A model generated the notes under the pieces. It saw nothing but the letters and a program-made list of their open reading frames with translations. It was not told the DNA's origin and did not search any database. The position numbers were made by a program, and so were the translations under genes. DNA of 64,000 bases, from assembly GCA_963573315.1 (NCBI GenBank), contig OY752143.1:930001-994000 (forward strand), in the 5' to 3' direction. This document shows, piece by piece, positions 58,615 through 64,000 of this stretch. The first letter of the stretch is position 1; every line of letters begins with the position of its first letter. The DNA is from Entomortierella parvispora. Taxonomy: Eukaryota > Mortierellomycota > Mortierellomycetes > Mortierellales > Mortierellaceae.

Positions 58615-59052
58615 AATATATTCTGCTGCTACAAGCTCCTCTCACTGATATTCGACGATCGGCGTCTGGTTCTATTTTGGTGTGCAATCTATATGTCTAT
58701 AATGGTGACTGTCCACGCACGCTTTGCTCGGAAATGGTTTTTAAAAGTGTTGCGGATCGCTACTTTTGAGTTGACGGGGATTCTTGATCAGGTGACTGAC
58801 GCCAGATTATAATTTGGCGTCACGACCGTTGCAATAAAGAAACCTTCTTCCTTCCCGTCATCATCTGGCCCACCATTGACTTGACCTGACCTGAACATTT
58901 TTTTGACGTATCAGAAGAACCAACATCACCGTTGTTTCCGACGAATCAATGGACCCAATTTGAACTCCATCCCACTCCATTCGACTCCATTTCACTTCAT
59001 TCAACCTCTTTTTTTCTCGCCATTTCACGCGAACCTTCCCTGACATTCCAAT
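58615..59052. other. Intergenic region, possible LTR-like leader
   Basis: The stretch after NKAP has an 8-bp perfect stem (TGACGCCA ... TGGCGTCA at about 58797-58822) and an AATAAA at about 58843. Then come short repeats of the form CACTCCAT/GACTCCAT (58970-59000) before the gag-like ATG. A short LTR from TGTTGCGG at 58748 to about 58863 is possible but I cannot confirm the end. Confidence 0.35.
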
Positions 59053-60072
59053 ATGTCCTCTATGAATGAAGAACTCAACCCATCCATACTCCAAGAGACA
59101 GATGACGACATCGACATCGACATCGACATGGCTGTGCCATCCGAGCCATCTGCGCAACAACTTGAACCCAAGAAAGTTTCCCTGGATGACTACAAACGCT
59201 ACCAAGAACTATTCGTCCCCAAGTTGTTGTCTGAAGACGACATGCGCAAGGCGAAACAACAAGTACAGAACGCACTTCATGCCGACGACCAAGATGATGT
59301 GATGGACGAAGAACACACCATTGAAGGCACTCTGCAACTGTTGAAGACCAATCTAGAAGTAGCTCGAGCTGGAGTTGAGAAGCTTTTACATGAAGGTGCC
59401 AAGCTCACTGCCCAACAGCTCAGGCTCCGACAGAACCCTGTACCCAAGAAGGAAGCTGAACGTGCCATCTCTTCATTGATCGATGACAACACCTTGAGGC
59501 TTTCAGAAGCTGAAAAGGTTGTTACAGACACCACAGCCAGAATTAAAACTCTGGAGTCTGTACGCAAAGCTGCCCTTAGCCCTGTCCTGCACGACACTGC
59601 CGTAGATGAGTCAAACTCAACACATGTAGCCATCAAACGCATCTTCAAGTATCATTTGATCCCTGTCCTTGCTGATGGTGCTTCAATTGATTGGGATCGT
59701 GTTCGTCATGATTCCCATGTTGGAGGTCCCACGTTGAATTTAACCTCTGCTCTGTCCAAGGCCACGACCAAGGAGAGCATGGCTTTGCCTGCTGCCCAAG
59801 CCGTCTCCGCATTCCTTGAGTCCTTCCGTACATTCTACAAAGGCAAACTGGTTGAGCTTTTCGAGTTCCTTGCCTGGAGATATATGGAAAGTGCCCTGAA
59901 ACCATCTGGTCTTGATGAGGAATACAAAGTCCTAATTGAGATGCTACCTGTTGGAGATCGATCATGGAACATGGTGACTGAGTATGTGATCAAACTCACG
60001 AACTTGGATAGCTACCGCCATCTAGTCAAGTCTCACCTCTTCACATTGAAACTTGAACCTGGCGAGCCAGCC
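59053..60072 (+). pseudogene. Gag-like protein truncated by a retrotransposon LTR
   Basis: About 340 codons of an ORF with an acidic start (DDDIDIDIDM, encoded by a GACATC repeat), a helical coiled-coil segment (LLKTNLEVARAGVEKLL, EAEKVVTDTTARIKTLESV) and a helical C-terminal region (FYKGKLVELFEFLAW, MLPVGDRSWNMVTEYVIK, KSHLFTLKLEPGEP). These resemble a retrotransposon capsid in helix spacing, but I see no zinc knuckle and do not recognise a named family. The last 28 codons of the open frame (60073-60159) are read from the inserted LTR and are not part of the original protein. The remainder of the gene, and any pol, is absent from the plus strand. It could instead be a cellular gene broken by the insertion. 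Confidence 0.5.
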
Positions 60073-60309
60073 TGTAATAGGCACAGAGGGGAATGCAAGG
60101 GAGAGACCGGGAGAGGGGACAGGGATAAGGACCAGGGACAGGGACAGGGGAAGAGGTAGAGTTGGGAGAACGAATGATGTTTATTATGTAGGGGGGATGG
60201 GGGTATATATATACGTCTGTGTGGCTGTGTGGCTGTGGTGGCTATGATGGTATTGTTTGGAGTGTAGTTTTGGAGTGTAGTTTTGGAGCGTAGCTAATCT
60301 TCTGTTGCA
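60073..60309 (-). repeat. 3' LTR of the chromovirus
   Basis: Boundaries are defined by a TG...CA pair: on the minus strand it starts TGCAACAGAAGATTAGC directly after the polypurine tract and ends CTATTACA at 60073. Inside are three copies of a TTTGGAGTGTAG-like unit (60257-60294). The 5' LTR lies outside the window, so identity between the two cannot be tested here. Length 237 bp. Confidence 0.75.
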
Positions 60310-60321
60310 CCTTCCCCTCTT
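60310..60321 (-). other. Polypurine tract
   Basis: On the minus strand AAGAGGGGAAGG lies between the stop codon of pol and the first TG of the LTR, the normal position of the plus-strand primer of reverse transcription. Confidence 0.75.
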
Positions 60322-60334
60322 AAAAAAAATTCGG

Positions 60335-63300
60335 TTATAGGCGGTTGTCGCGTTTGTACTTCCTAAGAATCTTCTTGCAGTGGGTTAGACCGGTTTCCGG
60401 TTCCCAAGTCCATTGTTCCCGTGCGTAACCTTTCCACTGGATCAGGTATTCTATCTCTTTTTGTCCATGTTGTCTGTGCTCGGCGATTGCTTCGACTTCG
60501 AATTCTTCTTCGTCCTCAACAATCTCTGGAGGCGGCTGTGCCGGAGCTCGTGCGCCGAGGGGTAGCGGCGACGCGTAGTAGCGTTGAAGTCGGTCGACAT
60601 GGAAGACAGGGTGGATCTTCATTGACGGTGGTAAGTCCAGGCGGAAGGATACGGGTGAGAGTTGTTCCACAATTCTGTAGGGACCGGCGGAGAGGGCAGT
60701 AAGTTTGCGAGAGGGGCGACTGCGATCCGCTGCGAGCGTTATGTTCTCGAGGTTGAGGAGGACTTGGTCACCAACAGCGAAGTCGTGATCTCGGCGGTAC
60801 CGGTCTGCGTTCTTGGTTTGAAGTTCTTGTGCCAATGTCAGCGCTTCTTTGGCAATTGTGAGGGCCTCGCTTTGAGTCTGGACAAATTCGTCAACGGAGG
60901 GGTTAGGGCCTGGAGCGGGTGTCAACAGCGCCATAGGTACGGTCGGATGTAACCCATAGTTCAAAAAGAAGGGGGTGGTCCCGGTGGAGGCGTGTGTGGC
61001 GTTGTTGGTGGCGAACTCGGCGGCAGAGAGCAATAGATCCCAATTAGTCTGGCGTTGATCGACAAAGCTCCGAAGCATCGTAATGAGCGTGCGGTTGGCG
61101 CGTTCTGTCTGACCGTCTGTCTGGGGATGGTAAGCAGTTGACATGGCGAGGTGAACGTCCATAAGGCGGCTCAGTTCCTTCCAGAAGCGGCTCGTGAATT
61201 TGGCGTCACGATCGGAGACAAAGGTTGTGGGCATACCGTGAAGTCGGAAGACATGATCGAAGAAGATGCGAGCGGTCTGTGCAGCAGAATCTGTTGTGTG
61301 GCAAGCAGCAAAGTGAACCTGCTTAGTGAGCTTGTCAACAAAGACAGCAATGCAGTCGTGGCCACGAGGGGTCTTGGGAAGAGGTCCGAGGAAATCCATC
61401 GTTACTGTGTGCCAGGCCCTGTCCGGGATGGGCAGTGGTTGGAGGAGACCCAAGGGGGAGCGGTTGCTTGGTTTCGACCGTTGACATGATTCGCAGCTTT
61501 GGATGTATTGTCGTGTGTCTTTGGCCATTGACGGCCAGTAGAACCGAGAACATAGATGCCCGTAGGTTTTGTCGAAGCCGAAGTGACCAGCTATGGCGGA
61601 GTCGTGGGCATCATGAAGGAGAGATAGGCGAATGTCAGAGCTGGCAGGGATACAGACAAGGAGGGTGCCTTTTCGGCGGACGCAAAGGATGTCATCAACA
61701 AGGGAGTAGTTTGAAGGAGGACTTCCCTGGAGGCAGCTTTCATAGATCGGGTTAAGGCGGGGGTCCGCTTTGTACCCATCAATCAGGCGCTGCCTAAGCC
61801 CGGGGTCGAGTTGAACAGAGAGTTGGTTGAGTTCGCGGTGATCAGGCCGTCGTGAGAGGGCGTCGGGGACGACGTTATCCGATCCCTTTTTGTACTTGAA
61901 GGTGAAGTTGTATTCTTGCAATAGTTCCATCCATCGTGCCTGCCTACGAGTCAACTTGGGCTGGGTCGGAAAGTGTTGCAAAGTGGCATGGTCGGTGTAG
62001 ACAATGAAGTGTGATCCATCCAGGTAATAGCGCCATGTCTTCAGAGCGTGGACGACGGCCAGGAGTTCCTGTTCGTGTGTGGGATAATTCCGTTCCGCTG
62101 GGTTTAATTTGCGTGAGGTGAAGGCAACAGGACGCGACTCGCCGTTGGCGTCAGTCTGGAAGAGGACTGCTCCAAGAGCAAAGCCGGAGGCGTCAGTCTC
62201 AACGGTAGTGAGAAGGTCAGGGTCGAAGATGCGCAGGACGGGGGCCTGACTGATCGCCTTTTTGAGGGCTTGGAATGCCGCCTCCTGTTCAGTGGTCCAA
62301 GAGAAAGGGACACCTTCACCTAAGAGCGCGGTGAGGGGTAATGCAATGGTGGCGAAGTTAGCGATGTACTGGTGGTAGAATTGGGCAAGGCCGATGAATT
62401 GCTGAACATCCTTTTGTTTCTGAGGGCGCGGCCATTCTCGGATAGCGCGCACAAGTCCCCCACTCGTGTGGATTCCGTCTTTGGAGATGACATGTCCCAA
62501 GAATTCAGTTTGTTCCTGCATGAAGGAGCACTTCGACAGTTTCGCGTAGAGGCCATGCTTGCGGAGGAGGGTTAAGACTGAGCGCACATGCTTTAGGTGT
62601 TCCTCCTTAGTGCGAGAGTAGATTAGCAAATCGTCGAGATAGACAACAACCCATCTGTCCAAGACCGGGTCCAGTACACGCAACATCATATTGGAGAATG
62701 ACGCTGGGGCGTTTGTCAAGCCAAAGGGGACGACGTTGAATTCAAAGTGACCGTATCGGCAGCGGAATGCTGTTTTGTGAGTGTCTTCCGGGGCGATCCG
62801 TTGCTGGTGGTAGCCTGAGAGGAGATCCAGCTTGGTGAAGTACTGCGCGCCGCGGAAGCGATCTATAAGTTCATCAATGCGGGGGAGAGGGTGTCTGTTT
62901 TTGCGGGTAATACGGTTTAAGCCTCTGTAGTCCACACATAGCCTTAGGCTGCCATCTTTTTTTCTCACGAATAGTACTGGTGCACCATAGGGGGAGGTTG
63001 AGGGTTTGATGAATCCTTTGCTCAAGAGGTCGTCCAGTTGCTTCCGTAGTTCATCCAGTTCGGCGATAGATAGACGGATGACGGGGCGGAAGGGTGGGTC
63101 AGCAGTGGGGTCGGTTTCGATACGCATGGCGTCTCCGCGATCCGGAGGTAGTCCTGAGGGGAGGGTGGAGGGGAATACGTCGGGAAATTCTTCGTGGACA
63201 ATGGAGTGTATTTCGGGAGGTAAGGGAGGGGCAGCAGGGGAAGGGGCGTTGATGTCGTTGTCGTTGACATCCGAGGTCAGAGGGGTTGTTTTAACAAGAG

Positions 63301-64000
63301 CAAGGAAGAGGGTGCTTCCTGCTTGGGCAGCAAGGGAGTGGAAGTGGAGATGTGAGAGGAGTTTACCCTGGGAGCGAAAGGTGACGGAGTTGGCCTTGGC
63401 ACCACGACAGCGCCAGAGAACGGAAGTACCATTGTGGGTGAAGTGAAGGTCATTGTTACGCCAGTTGATGAGAGGGTTGATGGACGTGAGCCAAGGTTTG
63501 CCGAGGATGAGGTCGTAGTTGGAGAGGGGATAGATGAGGGCTTCGAGGTGGTCGGAGTAGGAGTCGCGGTCGATGGAGAAGGAGGTAGTGGTGGAAGAGA
63601 GAGAGGAGGAGCCGTCGGGTAGGACGATGGGGATGGCGGGGCCTTTTGTGCGAGTGAGGGTATGTCGTTTACAAAATGATGACGCAATCACATTTCCTTC
63701 TGCCCCGCAATCGATGAGGATGCGAGCCGGGTTACCAGCAACATTACCGAGGAACGACAAGAGTGTGCGCGAGGCCTCCTTGAGGGTGAACTCGTGCAGG
63801 CGCACGGACTTTTGGCGGAGGCGTCTGGCCCGTCGCTTGGACCGGATGCGATCTAAAGCAGCAAGAGAGGGGGATGGGTCCAGGTCCACGCCCTCAGATG
63901 AGTTTAGATCAGTCGGGGGGACCGTTGATCGTGGTGCCTCATCGTTAGGGGGTACCGAGGTGGGGTGAGTGGGTTGGTCATGGCAGTGTGGTTGTTGTTC
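60335..64000 (-). CDS. Ty3/gypsy chromovirus Pol polyprotein, partial
   Basis: The open frame runs off the right edge on the minus strand; numbering here takes 63889 as residue 1, though the frame is open upstream of it. Protease: ILIDCGAEGNV at about 58-68 (DCGA in place of the commoner DSGA/DTGA). Reverse transcriptase: about 280-460, active site YLDDLLIYS near 416. RNase H: ETDASGFALGAVL near 565. Integrase: zinc-binding HHCC (HDAHDSAIAGHFGF to CESCQRSK) near 755-800, catalytic core TMDFLGPLPK onward with AYHPQTDGQTERANR. C-terminal chromodomain: FEVEAIAEHRQHG, IEYLIQWKGYAREQWTWEP, about 1115-1180. The order protease-RT-RNaseH-integrase-chromodomain defines a chromovirus. The stop is just before the polypurine tract. 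No internal stop is seen, so the copy may be young. Confidence 0.93.
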   Translation of the reverse strand, partial: EQQPHCHDQPTHPTSVPPNDEAPRSTVPPTDLNSSEGVDLDPSPSLAALDRIRSKRRARRLRQKSVRLHEFTLKEASRTLLSFLGNVAGNPARILIDCGAEGNVIASSFCKRHTLTRTKGPAIPIVLPDGSSSLSSTTTSFSIDRDSYSDHLEALIYPLSNYDLILGKPWLTSINPLINWRNNDLHFTHNGTSVLWRCRGAKANSVTFRSQGKLLSHLHFHSLAAQAGSTLFLALVKTTPLTSDVNDNDINAPSPAAPPLPPEIHSIVHEEFPDVFPSTLPSGLPPDRGDAMRIETDPTADPPFRPVIRLSIAELDELRKQLDDLLSKGFIKPSTSPYGAPVLFVRKKDGSLRLCVDYRGLNRITRKNRHPLPRIDELIDRFRGAQYFTKLDLLSGYHQQRIAPEDTHKTAFRCRYGHFEFNVVPFGLTNAPASFSNMMLRVLDPVLDRWVVVYLDDLLIYSRTKEEHLKHVRSVLTLLRKHGLYAKLSKCSFMQEQTEFLGHVISKDGIHTSGGLVRAIREWPRPQKQKDVQQFIGLAQFYHQYIANFATIALPLTALLGEGVPFSWTTEQEAAFQALKKAISQAPVLRIFDPDLLTTVETDASGFALGAVLFQTDANGESRPVAFTSRKLNPAERNYPTHEQELLAVVHALKTWRYYLDGSHFIVYTDHATLQHFPTQPKLTRRQARWMELLQEYNFTFKYKKGSDNVVPDALSRRPDHRELNQLSVQLDPGLRQRLIDGYKADPRLNPIYESCLQGSPPSNYSLVDDILCVRRKGTLLVCIPASSDIRLSLLHDAHDSAIAGHFGFDKTYGHLCSRFYWPSMAKDTRQYIQSCESCQRSKPSNRSPLGLLQPLPIPDRAWHTVTMDFLGPLPKTPRGHDCIAVFVDKLTKQVHFAACHTTDSAAQTARIFFDHVFRLHGMPTTFVSDRDAKFTSRFWKELSRLMDVHLAMSTAYHPQTDGQTERANRTLITMLRSFVDQRQTNWDLLLSAAEFATNNATHASTGTTPFFLNYGLHPTVPMALLTPAPGPNPSVDEFVQTQSEALTIAKEALTLAQELQTKNADRYRRDHDFAVGDQVLLNLENITLAADRSRPSRKLTALSAGPYRIVEQLSPVSFRLDLPPSMKIHPVFHVDRLQRYYASPLPLGARAPAQPPPEIVEDEEEFEVEAIAEHRQHGQKEIEYLIQWKGYAREQWTWEPETGLTHCKKILRKYKRDNRL

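Larger units (their letters stand above)
60073..64000 (-). mobile_element. Chromovirus (Ty3/gypsy) LTR retrotransposon, 3' part
   Basis: This comprises the 3' LTR, polypurine tract and pol ORF; gag and the 5' LTR lie beyond the right edge. It is inserted in the opposite direction into the gag-like ORF. Confidence 0.85.

Noticed and set aside
60073-60159. C-terminal tail of the gag-like ORF (Gly/Asp/Gln-rich)
   Set aside because: It is translated from the inserted LTR, not part of the original protein.
63830-63831. DCGA protease motif as an inactivating change
   Set aside because: From memory, DCGA is common in fungal chromoviruses (the motif itself is encoded at about 63700-63711), so I do not treat it as damage.

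Overview
This is nuclear DNA of an early-diverging fungus, most likely a Mortierellomycete (Mortierella/Linnemannia-type). The reasons are short GT-AG introns of about 70-110 nt in most genes, homopolymer- and CT-rich intergenic DNA, plant-like leucine-rich repeats, a very large F-box protein, and a decayed copy of a long protein family that I recognise only from Mortierella. The assignment is by inspection; no search was run. Exon joins were worked out by hand from splice sites plus reading phase, and each multi-exon CDS given here sums to a multiple of three.

Layout. 0.6-11.6 kb: a secreted LRR protein, a Kha1-like K+/H+ antiporter and a single-exon F-box protein. 11.6-18.5 kb is a plastic island: a decayed Mortierella-type gene interrupted by a 224-bp MITE-like element, a second foldback element, a secreted lidless HSP70-like protein with damaged ATP loops, and a nearly intact Tc1/mariner-like transposon whose transposase is broken by one extra base in a homopolymer. 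18.6-43.9 kb is core gene space: NDUFAF7/MidA methyltransferase, PSP1-domain protein, 1-Cys peroxiredoxin, arginyl-tRNA synthetase, an enlarged CSC1/OSCA channel, a Kes1/Osh4 sterol-transfer protein, an unknown protein, chaperonin CCT4 and an ankyrin protein.

44.3-58.6 kb is a run of nuclear regulators: an Snt2-like BAH-PHD-ELM2-SANT-GATA-PHD-ePHD protein, divergently paired with a LEDGF-like PWWP-IBD protein, then Integrator subunit 6 and NKAP in tandem. They link histone reading, transcription elongation, Integrator and splicing-linked repression.

58.7-64.0 kb is a nest of retroelements. A plus-strand gag-like ORF is cut by the 3' LTR of a minus-strand Ty3/gypsy chromovirus that runs off the right edge of the window. 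The items I would look at first are the MITE with five copies of one motif, the degenerate secreted HSP70, the PWWP-IBD protein in a fungus, the 15-nt terminal exon of CCT4, and the exact LTR/PPT boundary inside the gag-like ORF.
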